Translations under genes and position numbers: made by a program | In this document: one piece after another, positions 1 to 11,800 of the stretch | How the letters are laid out: each line of letters starts with the position of its first letter | How positions within the stretch are numbered: the stretch's first letter is position 1 | Source: Gibbula magus | Lineage: Eukaryota > Mollusca > Gastropoda > Trochida > Trochidae | DNA: 64,000 nucleotides | Direction: 5' to 3' | NCBI GenBank assembly: GCA_936450465.1 | Contig: OW388294.1 | Location: 71,830,075 to 71,894,074 of the forward strand | The notes under the pieces: generated by a model | What the model was told of the DNA's origin: nothing | Databases searched by the model: none | The model's input: the letters and a program-made list of their open reading frames with translations, nothing else

Positions 1-40
1 ATTTGATATCAGAAGACACTTGGGTGAAATTCTCGATATA
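1..40. repeat. End of a hairpin MITE cut by the window edge
   Basis: The first bases repeat the end of the hairpin element seen complete at 8549-8694 and 52320-52467 (ATTTGATATCAGAAGACACT and so on). Only one terminus is inside the window. Confidence 0.7.
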
Positions 41-1390
41 TACTCTGATATAATCATATCATTACAGTACCTCAAAAATTAAAATATCCATAGAAAGTGT
101 TGTTAATATTGTCAAGGATGTATATAATGTTGCAAAAATTATTCGCTCGTACATTAAAAACAACGCCTTCTTTCCATGCAAAATGGATTTTTTTTAACAA
201 TATTAATTTCCATGTTTAAAAAATGTTTCTTAGCTCTGCACATCCTTTATGTGTGTTTCACTTTTGTCTGTATACCTGTGAAATGAACTTAAGAAAACAT
301 TTGAAAATAATGTTTCATTGAGCTATACCATACGGATTTTTAGTTATGCCCCAGAAAGGAATCCAAGTTGCGTTTCCATGGAAACGGGGAAAACAATACC
401 GAACTGTGACCAGTGTTGCGACGATCCAAAAGCTGAGACAGGAAAATGATAATCATTTTGTGGACCCAAATCAAAGCAGTCCGTGACACAGTAATTCATG
501 TTTCGAAACCACTTAAAATTACGTTTATTTTGAAAAGTTACAAATATTTACCATCATGTATTTATTTAAAAAATGTCGATAAATTATCTAACAAAAATCG
601 AATGTGAAAAAATGTCCCGACCAACTGTTTTTTTTGTGTTTGTTTTTTTACAAAAGACGTAATGTTTTCTTTATACCCAATTGATACAGAGTGTCTTACT
701 TCTGAAGGCATTAGACATGTAGTTTTATATTATGCCAACTCTTTATACATGTATAGGTATCATTATACCCGAGTGTAAACTGTGCAATCCTGTATACCCT
801 TTTACAATCAAATGAAAACAAAAATAATTCAACACCCTTCTGGGTCACAAAAACATGTACGATTTATTACTTGCCTCACACATTTTGATAAACTAACTTA
901 CTATCATAAATGGGATTACGTCACTGATTCGAAATACACTGATCTGGATTGGGAGTGTTTTAGCTTACATTGTATACATATACAACTGCATGTAGCAAGA
1001 AAAGATTTACTCCAACTATCTTGTATAAAAAACACAAACAAATGATACATATACATACAAAACTATAATATCACAAAATACATATATATTAATCTTGACC
1101 AGGAAGCATGTTTCTTAAAAGTGTGGTCTAGCTATTCCTATGTTATTTAGAACATATGAATAGACAATTCACAACTTTTCTCTAAATGTGTTCAATTATT
1201 TATTTTGATTCTGCTTGCATTTTGAACTGTATACTTATTTATATGGTCACCCTGGAAAGAATGTAGAGAAACAAATGTTTTATTTTCCTTTTTGTGTTTG
1301 ACCACGTGAAAATGTAGATTGGCCTTCCACATATAACAAGCACATTTGGATTACTTTGATCAATCTGACGTATCTGGCGTACTGTACACA
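41..1390. other. Intergenic, nothing recognised
   Basis: AT-rich sequence with only short chance ORFs (longest 87 codons at 782-1045, no recognisable motif). No splice-bounded coding exon, RNA gene or TIR pair was seen. Confidence 0.5.
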
Positions 1391-1623
1391 TTAAGAGGGA
1401 CACCGCGTCGAGGATAAACATGAGTCTCACATTTATTTTTAATGCTGTTTAACGTGTCTGGTAACGAGTCACAGATCCCCAGTTTCAGACAATTGAAGTA
1501 ATTACTAATGAAAACTGCTGCATGTTAACAGTCAAGCGATGCGTAAATCTTTAGCAGGCACGTTAATCAGCATAACAAATAAAAGTGAGACTCATTTTTA
1601 TCCTCGACGCAGTGTCCCTTTAA
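1391..1623. mobile_element. TTAA-flanked MITE with about 37-bp TIRs
   Basis: Both ends carry TTAA followed by the same inverted sequence: GAGGGACACCGCGTCGAGG at 1395 onward and its complement ending at 1619, extending through a GTGAGACTCAT-type inner part. At about 230 bp there is no coding capacity. TTAA duplication is a property of the piggyBac and Kolobok superfamilies; assignment to either is inference. Confidence 0.75.
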
Positions 1624-1958
1624 ATATGTGCCTGACCATCGGGCTCGCAACAGAAATAACCGCGTCTCGAGCGTTCGGGCGGGCAGTTAGTTCCTCCACA
1701 GTAAAATGCGATGTCTCCTATAATGTTTTATTCAATGTGCTTTTGTCAACAGTATGGTAATAATGGGAAAATTAGTATGCAACTTTCAAATATGTGTTAG
1801 TAGTTGCTGGGATATGCTTGCCAAGGGAGAAGTCATTGTTGAACATTGTGTTTATCGGATCGGGATTATTCGTTCCTTTCCGCTAATTTCCGTAATATTC
1901 CAAATATGGTCAATGCGAAATCGTACAGAGATGTGATTTGAAACAATGCAATCGTAAC

Positions 1959-2017
1959 TATGCAAGTCGTGTCAGTCTCGAAATGATAATTATGCAAGTC
2001 GTGTCAGTCTCGAAATG
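1959..2017. repeat. Tandem duplication, 27-bp identical units
   Basis: TATGCAAGTCGTGTCAGTCT and the following CGAAATG occur twice, 32 bp apart (1959-1985 and 1991-2017). Confidence 0.85.
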
Positions 2018-2311
2018 CTGAAGTCGGTTTTACAAAGCTGACTTTGCAACTCCTCATTTTCCATTTTTCATTTGTCAAACGTAACTTGTAACATTACACA
2101 ATGTGTATATTATTTAGATTTAATAATTAAAAATGACAAGTTGACCTTTCGACTTTGACGATTTCTAGAATTACATTTCAACTTTGTAAAGTTGAGAATA
2201 GAAAATTAAGATTGACAGGATTAAAATGTTAGTTTTGCATGATTGGACTTGTCTTTTCGAGACTTGTATGGTTGAGAACGACATGTTACACGTTACAAGT
2301 TACAAGTCAAC

Positions 2312-2935
2312 ATGTCTTCATTTTTGGCACAAATCCCCTTCCATATGTGTGGGGATTGGAACTTAGTAATGAACAAACAATTGGACACATATAACTATAA
2401 GCACATCAATAATCCAAAAACTAGAGAAAAAGTTTTTGAAATGATCGATAAATTTGATCTAAAAGACCCGTGGCGTGAACTTAATTACGACACTAAACGT
2501 TTCACCTGGTGAAAACCGTCCCCCCTTCAACAAGCGAGACTAGATTTTTTCCTGATTTCACATGGGCTACTACCTTCGGTTAATAATAGCGATATATTTC
2601 CAAGTATAAACTGTGATCACTCACTGATCTCTTTGTCTCTAACATGCTCTACTTTAGCTAGGAGTAAGGGCTTTTGGAAATTTAATAACTCACTCCTCCA
2701 AGATAGAAAGTACATAGACTTAATAAAAGATACAATAAAATCAACGCTAGACCAATATAAAACATCAGATACTGAAGCAGGCAAATATTCAATCGATGAT
2801 CAATTACTTTGGGAAACACTGCTCCTCATGATCAGAGGTAAAACAATATATTACTCTTCCACTAAAAAGAAAATTGTAAACGAGAAAGAAAAACAAATGG
2901 AAACTAGGCTTGAACATCGAATTAGACCTAAATGA
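2312..2935 (+). pseudogene. LINE endonuclease C-terminal part (relic)
   Basis: GDWNLV near the start followed by a conserved Asp matches the APE endonuclease block GDxN. Further on, in the same coding path but past a stop at 2510-2512, RLDFFLIS and SINCDHSLIS resemble the end of the endonuclease domain, where SDH is usual; here it reads CDH. The segment 2633-2935 continues as a charged linker (FWKFNNSLL). The N-terminal catalytic half is absent, so the protein cannot be functional. Family: L1/Tx1-type LINE, from motif order. Confidence 0.75.
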
Positions 2936-3301
2936 AGATAAGGATATGAAGCAAAACTTGCTTGATGAAATAAAGGTTCTAAAGCATGACCTTGATGCAA
3001 TTGCCAATCACAAGATTAACGGAATTCTACTACGGTCTAAAGCAAATTGGGTCGAAAAAGGTGAAAAACCATCAAATATTTGAATCAAGAAACTTTTTGA
3101 ATAAATCATTACTGTTCTGGAAAAAATTATGGAACGTCAATTACAGAAAGTGAACAATTACTTCAAGAAACTAAACTATTTTATGAAAAACTTTACACTG
3201 CACAAGTCCAATCTGACGTTAATCTTTTTGAATTATTTAAAAATGAAAACGTACCAGTTCTAAATGAACAAGACAAATCTACCCTAGAGGGAGAACTGAA
3301 A

Positions 3302-3907
3302 ATGAGTGAGCTGTCGTTTGCTCTTAAAAATATGAAAAACGAAAAAAGTCCAGGGCCCGACGGTTTTACTGCCGAATTTGTTAATTTTTTCTGGAAAGAT
3401 TTGGGTGGATTCCTTCTCAACTCATTAAACTGTGGTTATAAAAAGGGAAATTTATCAATCTCGCAAAAACAGGGACTTATTACATGCATTCCTAAACCTA
3501 ATAAATACAAGAAATTTTTGAAAAATTGGCGCCCTATATCGCTACTTAACACCTCATATAAAATAGGTGCAGCAGCAATTGCGAACAGAATTAAAACGGT
3601 GTTACCTACTATTATCAATGAAGATCAAAAGGGCTTTGTCACAGGGAGATATATTGGCGAGGTAACTAGACGCATATATGACCTAATTGAACATACTGAA
3701 ACCTTCCAAATACCAGGCTTACTTCCTCTTATTCCACTTATCCTAGATGGATCTGAAAAAAGCCTATATGCAGCATTGAATACCATAGAACTATTTGCCC
3801 GTTTTTCAGGATTAAGAGTCAATATAGATAAGACAAAACTAATATGGATAGGCTCCAAAAAGAGATCCCGATACAAGTTGTGCAAAGAGTGGAACTTCGT
3901 TTGGTAA
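3302..3907 (+). pseudogene. LINE reverse transcriptase with its catalytic core deleted
   Basis: The 201-codon ORF begins with finger motifs of LINE RTs (KNEKSPGPDGFTAEF; ITCIPKPNKYKKFLKNWRPI; SLLNTSYKI; GFVTGRYIGE). At about residue 147 (GLLPLIPLILDGSEKSL) it jumps directly to the sequence that normally follows the FADD box (LDGSEKSL, then FARFSGLRVN). Motif A (FxxAFD), motif B (RQGDPLSP) and motif C (FADD) are all missing, a loss of roughly 150 residues that stays in frame. A stop at 3905-3907 and a frameshift separate it from the following block. It cannot polymerise. Confidence 0.85.
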
Positions 3908-3958
3908 CAAACAAATTTCACTCTTCTAGGAATAAACTTTGATATTGATCTAGACAAA

Positions 3959-5208
3959 ATGGTTGATATAAACTACAATGAAAAAATTTCTCAGATTGAA
4001 AGGCAAATGAATATTTGGTCAGCTCATACCCTCACCCCGTATGGAAGGAATATTGTTCTCAAATCACTCCTACTACTACTACTACACCTAACTCCAAATA
4101 TATCTGTCGTTAAAAAACTTCAGAAAAAATGTTTCAATTTAATATGGAAAAACAAACCAGATAAGGTAAAAAGAGATGTAATGATGCTAAATCCAGAACA
4201 CGGGGGGATAAAACTCCAAACATTAGAAAAATAATATCATCACAGGACAAAGGACAAACTTTTAGAATGGTCTAACTTCATAACCATGCGTAAAAGTGAA
4301 ATTAAAAATGAAGAAGATATACAATGTCAATCTTTATGGTATAACGACAACATAATAATTGATAAACATCCTTTTTTGTATCTTGAATGGTATAAAAAGG
4401 GTGTTTTCTCTTTGTGAATGACTTGCTTCATAAAGACGGCAGATTATTGACTTATAAAGAATTTTCCAATGCCTTTTCAATCAACAACTTTCTGACATAT
4501 GAATCCGTGAAAAGATCCGTAACTACATATATTCGAACGCTGAACATAAAACAATTTCAAAAGAAATTGCAAGGCCCAATTTACCCTTTTAATTTGGCGA
4601 ACGTTGATACAATTATTGGAAGCAAAAACTTATATGCTTTTCTTTTAAACTCACAATTTGTACGCTTGCCAAGTTATTCAAAATGGGAAAGAATTCTTCA
4701 GAATGATTTTACTGAAAAGGATTGGAAAATTTATAACACAATTGCCAATAAATATTCACGAAGTACAGACTTTAAATGGTTGCTATACAGAATTATTCAC
4801 AATATCCTACCAACAAGACAATTTCTATATAAAATTGGGTATATACCTTCAGCGCTTTCAGAAACTATCAACCATATGCTATGGAAATGTGAGCCTATCC
4901 TCAAATTATGGAAGGACATAGAATCATGGTTAAATTCAGTACAACTGATATTGGAACTTACAAATAAAATTATTATTTTAGGAATGAAAGGAAAGAACAA
5001 TAATCCTGTAAATGCAATCATTCTTCTAGTCAAACAATATTTATATATATATAGATGCAGCGTAAATTGTTTTAAACCTAAGTTGGAATACATTAAAAAA
5101 GAAAGTGTACGTTATTACGATATGTCTAGATATGTCTATCTGTCAACAGGAACAGAAGAAATGTTTTTCCAATACTGGTCTACACTGCACTTATTATTTG
5201 GAAAATAA
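3959..5208 (+). pseudogene. LINE ORF2 C-terminal region (relic)
   Basis: 3959-4234 encodes MNIWSAHTLTPYGRNIVLKS and FNLIWKNKPDKVKR, the usual post-RT signature of L1/Tx1-like elements (RxLTxxGKxxVxKSL, then FxWxxKxxKIKR). 4414-5208 (264 codons) continues the C-terminal domain, with W-rich motifs (HNILPTRQFLYKIG, MLWKCEPILKLWKDIESW) in place of the usual CxxC...H...C knuckle. A stop and frameshift lie between 4234 and 4414. Confidence 0.75.
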
Positions 5209-5370
5209 TCCTGCTGAATTGTATCAGCCAAATTTGGATTTATGTATCTGCATTTATGCACATTTGTTGTGTCGTGTAAAAATGCTTGCCTGTATCTCAA
5301 AATATGGAAAATATAAAATAAAATAAAATTTTAGTTACAGCCTCTTGTCAAAAGCATGACATGCCACTGA

Positions 5371-5460
5371 CGATAAAAAAGTTACCAGAATTGAAAATTG
5401 CAAATCAGTAAGGAAATACAGAGCTCTTAGAAATAAATCGTATTTGTCTCCTGTATAATG
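5371..5460. repeat. Block related to the 3' flank of the lectin gene
   Basis: AAGTTACCAGAAT, TTGCAAATCA, GCTCTTAG and AATAAATCGTAT occur in the same order here and at 20049-20125, just past the end of the lectin gene, with small indels. This suggests an older duplicate of that flank, perhaps the remains of an upstream family member. Confidence 0.55.
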
Positions 5461-8095
5461 TTATTAGCTCATTAGGCATTAGGCAAAACTGCCGCAAGAA
5501 CTGTGCCTTGATCCGTTGGAGGTCATTCGTCGTTCATTTAAGGATTGTTTTATATCTTCTGTGCCTCTATCGAAGAATAACAGCAACAAATTGTATAACA
5601 TCGCGTAACAATCCATATAATTACAAAATCAAAAAGTTTTTCTTTAAATATTTACACAAATCTAATATGTTTGTCATTTATCATGGGAGGAAGCAGCTTA
5701 TTACACGCAACAATACATTGCTGAATCAAAATTGAGGAATCCTTGATCTAAAACGTTGGAAGATTTAATTTCGTTTTCCCCAGCATTCATATTCATACAA
5801 TCAGAGTTCGTTTTTTTTACATTCCGCATTTTTAGATTTACCCTCATTAGCATATCACGCGATGTTCAAACATGGCTACACTTAGTGAAGCGCTTTGAGC
5901 GAACAAGCTTGAGGACCTGTATCTATCAAAATAGTGTTCCCGGTGGAGTTAATTGTCTCTTTCGGAAAAGAAATGTATATTCCAGTTATAGGCCTACAAA
6001 ATGTAGATGTTAAGACTAAATGACATATATATTTCATATTTTGCATCAACATGTTACGTACATTTGACAGACACGACCGTTTGTTCGGATGTATTGTGAC
6101 GTTATAAGGTATGAATGCACGAGGTATGGTGGCACATTTTATCTGCACTCATCGAGAAATGACAGCAGGTTTTTGATAGCTCTCGTCCAATCAGAATCGC
6201 GGAAATTAGTGTAACAAAATCATTTTGTAAGTATAAACATTTGTAGGCATAGAAGCCAATCACGTTGCTTGTTCAATCGATGCTATTAACCAATATGACT
6301 TAAACCTTTAAACGACCTCTTCTCCAAAAACAATGAGCATAGGTAACTTAAATGTTCAGAATAACATCACTGTTATCTGGACTAACGTCCCAGTTTGTAA
6401 TTTAGTATTGATACCACAAAATATGAAAATAACTCTCTTCATGTCCAAAAAATAAATATTTTAGGATCTTGGTCTCTTTCTAGATACTCAGTTTAACACG
6501 AAACACAATAAACTGATACGGAAAATGAAAATATATTCCATGTTAACTAAAACATGCCGACTGTTATGTTAGATATATGCGATGTTATATATGTTGAAAA
6601 TGTATGATTTATGTATATGGTTGGTATCTTATAAAAAATTAAAGTGAGGGAAAAACAACTGATACGGACTTTCCATTTTCACCATAGGAATGTACACTGT
6701 CAGCCAAAGGAAACGCCTACTTCATTTTCCTTAAAATGAAAGATGAAATAATTTCTGAATATAAGTATTATGGTCTCCGCGTTATGCTGAAACAATAATT
6801 AATATAAAAGTCCATTAAAATCCTGGGAAAACTACGCCCATTGAAGACCACTATTTCCAGTTGATTCATTTGTGGCACCGTAAGCACGTACATATGTAGC
6901 GTCATCAAGACTTTAATGCGAATGCGTACCTGTATTGTTGCTCGGTATTGTATAAAAATCTGTTTCAAATGTTTTACTTATCAAGCACTGATCGAAAAAA
7001 TGTTGTCTCATTTCAACAATCGCCATTCTTTTGTGACATGATAACTTCTGAAATTTAAATATATTATGCAGAAATGGTGCAACTTCATAATGCTATAATA
7101 TTGCTAAACTGTTCATTATAGTTTCTACGAAATCTGATAAAATATCTGGTAGGCGTTTCATTTTGCGGACAATGTAGGCACTAAATATACAATAGCTGCA
7201 AAAATCACCTTGCTTATCAATACCTTCTGTCCGATTTAAAACTTCCAAAACTGTTTTGGAAACGTGAAGGGTTCATATACAGATTTTCTATATCATATAA
7301 TCTTTAATTCAGGAGCGAAATAATATCGAGTTCTTTAGTGATGATTGTGTACTCTATGAAGAAAAGTTGCCCTGAACTCTTAGTAAAAGTTTATACTAAC
7401 TGCGCAATTAACAATATGTTATCTGTTGATGCGACACATTTTCTCCTAAACTGCTGCCAATATATGGGCCACAGGGCTATGTCAAACGGCATTTTCCCAG
7501 ACTTTAGTTTTTTTTAAAACCGCACCTAAGTATTTTCTTTGTGTGAGTGTAATTTTGTATATCACCTTAATATATATCAAATCAAAGACATATCCATGAT
7601 ATAAGACAACATATTTGAGAGACGAGAACAGGTGTGTAGCATATGTAAACAGAAATGCACATAACGACACTGATGCATGTTGCATATTTTAAATACAATT
7701 AAAGTGAAGGGGCTATCTTGTGCATTTGTATCGTCATTGTATTGCCTTCGTCTGTCCATCGCTTCCTTATAACAACTTATTTCCTTTGTATTGTTCCTAT
7801 GGGAATGTTGCCCGTACCATATTTAACAGACAAAGGTCAGGTGGTTATGACTATGCACTAGTTGGAATAAAACCTTAATCTGCGACTGTCTTCTTCACTT
7901 TGATTGTAAGCTGTTGTGCTACATCTGGCGGTCATCATCATACTCGATTGGTGAGAAACAGTTACACCTGATGAAGTATTAAACATATGCTACGAAGAGT
8001 CCTATTTCTGCACAAAAATCAGTTCAAAATTGTTCAACCTTCATGTCTCATTTAGCATAATATAATTGTTGAAGACCTCACAATGATTTATTCAT
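5461..8095. other. Intergenic, nothing recognised
   Basis: AT-rich, with only ORFs under 90 codons lacking motifs. No RNA gene, TIR pair or exon structure was seen. Confidence 0.5.
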
Positions 8096-8140
8096 ATTCA
8101 CTAGCTGGCTTTCGACACATAGAGGTCTCATCAGGTGAAT
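8096..8140 (-). ncRNA. Type I hammerhead ribozyme motif, stand-alone
   Basis: On the minus strand the order is ATTCAC (stem I 5' strand), CTGATGA core, GAC-8 nt-GTC (stem II, 3 bp, G10.1-C11.1 as usual), GAAA core, a very short stem III (A-G-C / G-C-T around 2 nt, or 2 bp with a CCAG loop), T16.1-A17, then GTGAAT, which pairs perfectly with ATTCAC (6 bp). Predicted cleavage lies after A17 (plus-strand 8102/8101). Short stem III type I hammerheads are known from Penelope-like elements and metazoan retrozymes. No RT ORF is adjacent. Confidence 0.72.
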
Positions 8141-8244
8141 GACGTTGAGTCTGTTACAAGCGTCATTATGGCTTCACAATGCATTACATAGAAACATACA
8201 TAGATACTATAAATATATATAGATGAACATCAAATTGAAGATAA

Positions 8245-8700
8245 GATATGCATTTATCATCCAAAACTGGGTTCCACAGGAGATATCGCTTGTATGAGAT
8301 CAAGCGATATCTCCTAGGAGATATCGTTTTGACAGTAGTTTTTGAACAATGCCCTGTTGGCGACAACTACATGACATCATAATGATTTTGCATCATCAAG
8401 TAATAACATCACAATGCTATGACGTCATAAACACAATGACATCACAATGCTATGACATCACAGCACTGGAAGCCAAATGACAGTTTTGTGTTCAGATATT
8501 TCCATTTTTCATTAAAAACTAATGAAGAATGATTTTGGATGATAAATAGAATCTCACCCTCGTGTCTTCTGATATCAAATATATCAACACTCGTTGATTA
8601 AAGTAAAAATATCCTCGGCAAGCCTCGGATATTTGTAACTTTAATCAACTCGTGTTGATATATTTGATATCACAAGACACTTGGGTGAGATTCTCTATGT
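8245..8700. mobile_element. Composite hairpin MITE, copy 1
   Basis: The segment runs from TTTATCATCCAAAACTGGG through GATATC-rich inverted repeats and several TGACATCACAATGCTATGACGTCAT-type repeats into a long hairpin (8549-8694). The same order, inverted, is at 52320-52847, and a rearranged copy is at 39584-39940. The hairpin stem is GAATCTCACCC, then TCTTCTGATATCAAATATAT, with a loop reading CCTCGGCAAGCCTCGG. No coding capacity. Confidence 0.75.
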
Positions 8701-8831
8701 ATACACACACACCTCCTTGACATAATAAAAGAAGTCAGTGCATAAGGACATGTAATATTCACAGATGGCACTGATAAATTATAGTATCTAAAGATAAAGC
8801 GAAGCTTAGACAATTGAAATTTTGCCTTAAA

Positions 8832-8840
8832 ATGGAGCAG
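8832..8840 (+). CDS. Lectin gene exon 1 (start codon, MEQ)
   Basis: ATGGAGCAG followed by the donor GTAAGT. It joins in phase 0 to exon 2, giving MEQ-ILSFTG. The start is supported by a conserved duplicate at 38759-38767 (ATGGAACAG|GTA) whose upstream sequence (GAAGTCAGTG, GACATGTAATATT, ACTGATAAA) also matches 8729-8777, the presumed 5' UTR and promoter region. Confidence 0.75.
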
Positions 8841-11800
8841 GTAAGTATTTGAAATTAGTGTCTAATTATGTAATATAACAAGTATGTCGTCATTGTAAAG
8901 ACCGTTAACTTTTAATTCATTTCTTCAAACAGTATGGCATATGCACTCCGACACGTCTATATTTATTACCTTTTGAGGGCAATCGTCATATTAAACACAT
9001 ATTTCATAGCCAAAACCTCGCGCTCGCTCAACAAATATCAATTTCCAACAACTTGTGTAAACATTTATATATATGTATGACATGGACACTCGTATCATAT
9101 CATCTATTTACTTTTCATACATTCAATTAAAGATGAGGATCAAGTTATTTGTACATAAAGATGTTGAAACATGCACGTTTTCTCTCCTTTCAAACTAAAA
9201 ACTGATGGTATGAAGGAAAACTAAAGAGATTATAACCACAAAAAAGGACAACATACGGAAGATCGTGAGAGTTTTAACAGTAATCACCTTCACCTTCGCA
9301 TGTTATGATATAGTGATAAAGCCACCGTAAGATAACATGTCACGTTTTAATTGTATCCTATACTTTTTTTTTAATTAATATTTTTATTCACTTCATTTGG
9401 ATACAGACAAGTGATAACATGTTCTAGGTGAAACAGGATACTCGATATCTAGAACAGCTTACATGGATAGGCATCACAATAATCACATTGAGAATTGGGA
9501 ATAATAATAAAACAACATGGACATGACATACATAGATAAGATAAAAAACTATCTCAGTTCCGATGAAATAACATTCCATTTTCTATTAAAGGAAATCGAA
9601 TTGATGTTTTTTGAACCAATAAATTTTTCAATGTAATAGACATCTTTTAAAGTTGATTTAAACCCAGTAAAATTTGGTTTTAAACCTTTTATATTCATGA
9701 CAAATATATGGCGTTTGGCCAGTAAAATCATGTGGTTGAGTTAAAATACTTTTTGGTGCAACAAAATAGAATAATTTTTATCTATAGTGGAGGGTTCATA
9801 TGTTATATTGAGTAATCTACTAACGAAGTTGTTAAAATCTTTCCAAAACAGTTTGATAGTTGGGCATTCAATGTATACATGATATATGTTCTCACTAACC
9901 GATCCACATGCCAAGCAAATATCATTATCAACAAGTTTCATTTTAAGTAACTCTCTTTTTGTGTAAATGGCCTTATGTATGAATTTATATTGGAATTCAA
10001 GGAGTTTTGTGTCTCTAATATCTTGTCTATATTGTAAAAATATAGTCTCCCAATCTAAGTTCTCATTTAATTCGTGGTCCCATTTATCACAGACTTTGGG
10101 AAAAGTGTGTTCTGGCTTGATATTGTCGTAAAAATGTCGAGAACCTTTGCTAGGCCTCTGCAAATCATTCCAGGGGGAACATATTGATAAGTTCATTTGG
10201 GGTTTTTGTATTTTTTATAACATTTTTCCATATTTTAGGAATACTGAGAATGACGCGATTTAAATCAAGTACTGTACCCTTGATATCAAATTTTGCTTTT
10301 AGTTCTGAAAATGTGAGGAAATCTTTGTCTTTACAGATGTCTTTAATGTGAACTATTCCTTTTTTAAACCAGTTAAGTATAATTAAGTTAGGTTGGTTAC
10401 AGAAATGATTTAGCCAAATAGGTTGCATGAGAATTTCATTTATAACATTATTACTATCAAAACCCTTACTATATCTAGCCCATGCATCCAATGTATCTTT
10501 CCAGAACAGGTTTTCAGGTTTATACTGTTTAGTAATGTTCGATCCTAAGAGAAGAGTGTCTCTTATCGGAAAACCTGCTAAACTATAGCCCTTAGGGTTA
10601 TTGATATAGCCTTTCAGACAAGAAAGTGTTAGCGAATCGATGAAATTGTTGATATTAACCATTCTTAGACCCCCATCTTCATATTTTCGCATTAAATTTA
10701 ACCGCTTTATTTTGTCTTTCTTATCGTTCCAGATAAACTTGAAAAATAATTTATTCAAATTGTTTATGAATTCTTTAGGAGGATTTGGCAGAGATGTGAG
10801 GATGTGAACAATAGTAGATAAAGCTAAAGTTTTTATAACTGTTATTTTGCCAATCAAGGTTAGGTTCCGTTTTTTTCCAATTCAACAGAATTCTTTTAAT
10901 ATGTTCAAGTCACTTCTTCGTATTGATCACCCATTGTATCCTATACTTGCTTATAAATACACAGATATTGCTATTATGAGAGAAACTCCTGTAAAGCATC
11001 CAGTATCAGCCGCAGGGATGATAACCTGCATCATCCCTACGTCAAGGGCAAATAACATGTAACACCCGTCTTCAAAGACAGATAACCTGTATTCAGTAAA
11101 ATAAGTCAAACAAATATCACACGCGAATACAACAACAAATCTAGGATAACAAAAACCATGTAACATAATCACGGTGTACAATCCCATACAGTGCAAACCG
11201 GATATAGTTCGCTGTACGCTAGTTCAGCGGTTCATAGCTCTGTCAAGTGTTTGTTGTTCATTGGATCACATAGGTAATTGTAAGTCATTATACAGCATTA
11301 GAACGTCTGCAAATAGGCAACGGTTCATCAAAATTGTGACATGCATACAAGTACAGTGAATAAGTTCTTTAGAAATACTTGTACATGTATGTTGATGAAA
11401 ACACATTGTTTTCGTTTCGAACGCATCGAGCCAAATTTGACAAACCCGTGCGTTTTCGATTTTATTCACGTATACAATCATGCTGCTCAAAATGTAACTT
11501 AATATTGAATTCCTAATAGATTGTACCATCTATGTGTAGAATTTCATGTTTCAAAATGTTCTTGATATGAAGTTATCAAAGAGTTTAGCAGCGACAATGC
11601 AGCATCACTGTACTGGTTCATAGCCGAAGCGTAGTGAATCTCTGTATGGAATGTAGCTCGTAATTCAATAACGTCATGAAATCTGATTTTTGTTTATTGA
11701 CATAAACTCACGGGCAAACGAGAGTATAGGTACAACAACGCAAGATATCTTAATCAGTGAGTGATGAACACGATTGAAACATAGTTGCACCATGTCTCTA

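Larger units (their letters stand above)
2312..5335 (+). mobile_element. Decayed L1/Tx1-like LINE (non-LTR retrotransposon)
   Basis: Three blocks in order resemble one ORF2: end of an APE-type endonuclease (2312-2935), part of a reverse transcriptase (3302-3907) and the C-terminal region (3959-5208). They are broken by stops and frameshifts. An A-rich tail (AAAATAAAATAAAATTTT) near 5308-5330 marks the 3' end. No convincing target duplication was found. It is a relic: catalytic parts of the RT are missing. Confidence 0.85.

Noticed and set aside
7968..8010. Second hammerhead-like CTGATGA with a possible AGTAT/ATGCT stem II
   Set aside because: The core after stem II reads ACGAAG instead of GAAA, and no downstream strand pairs with the stem I side.
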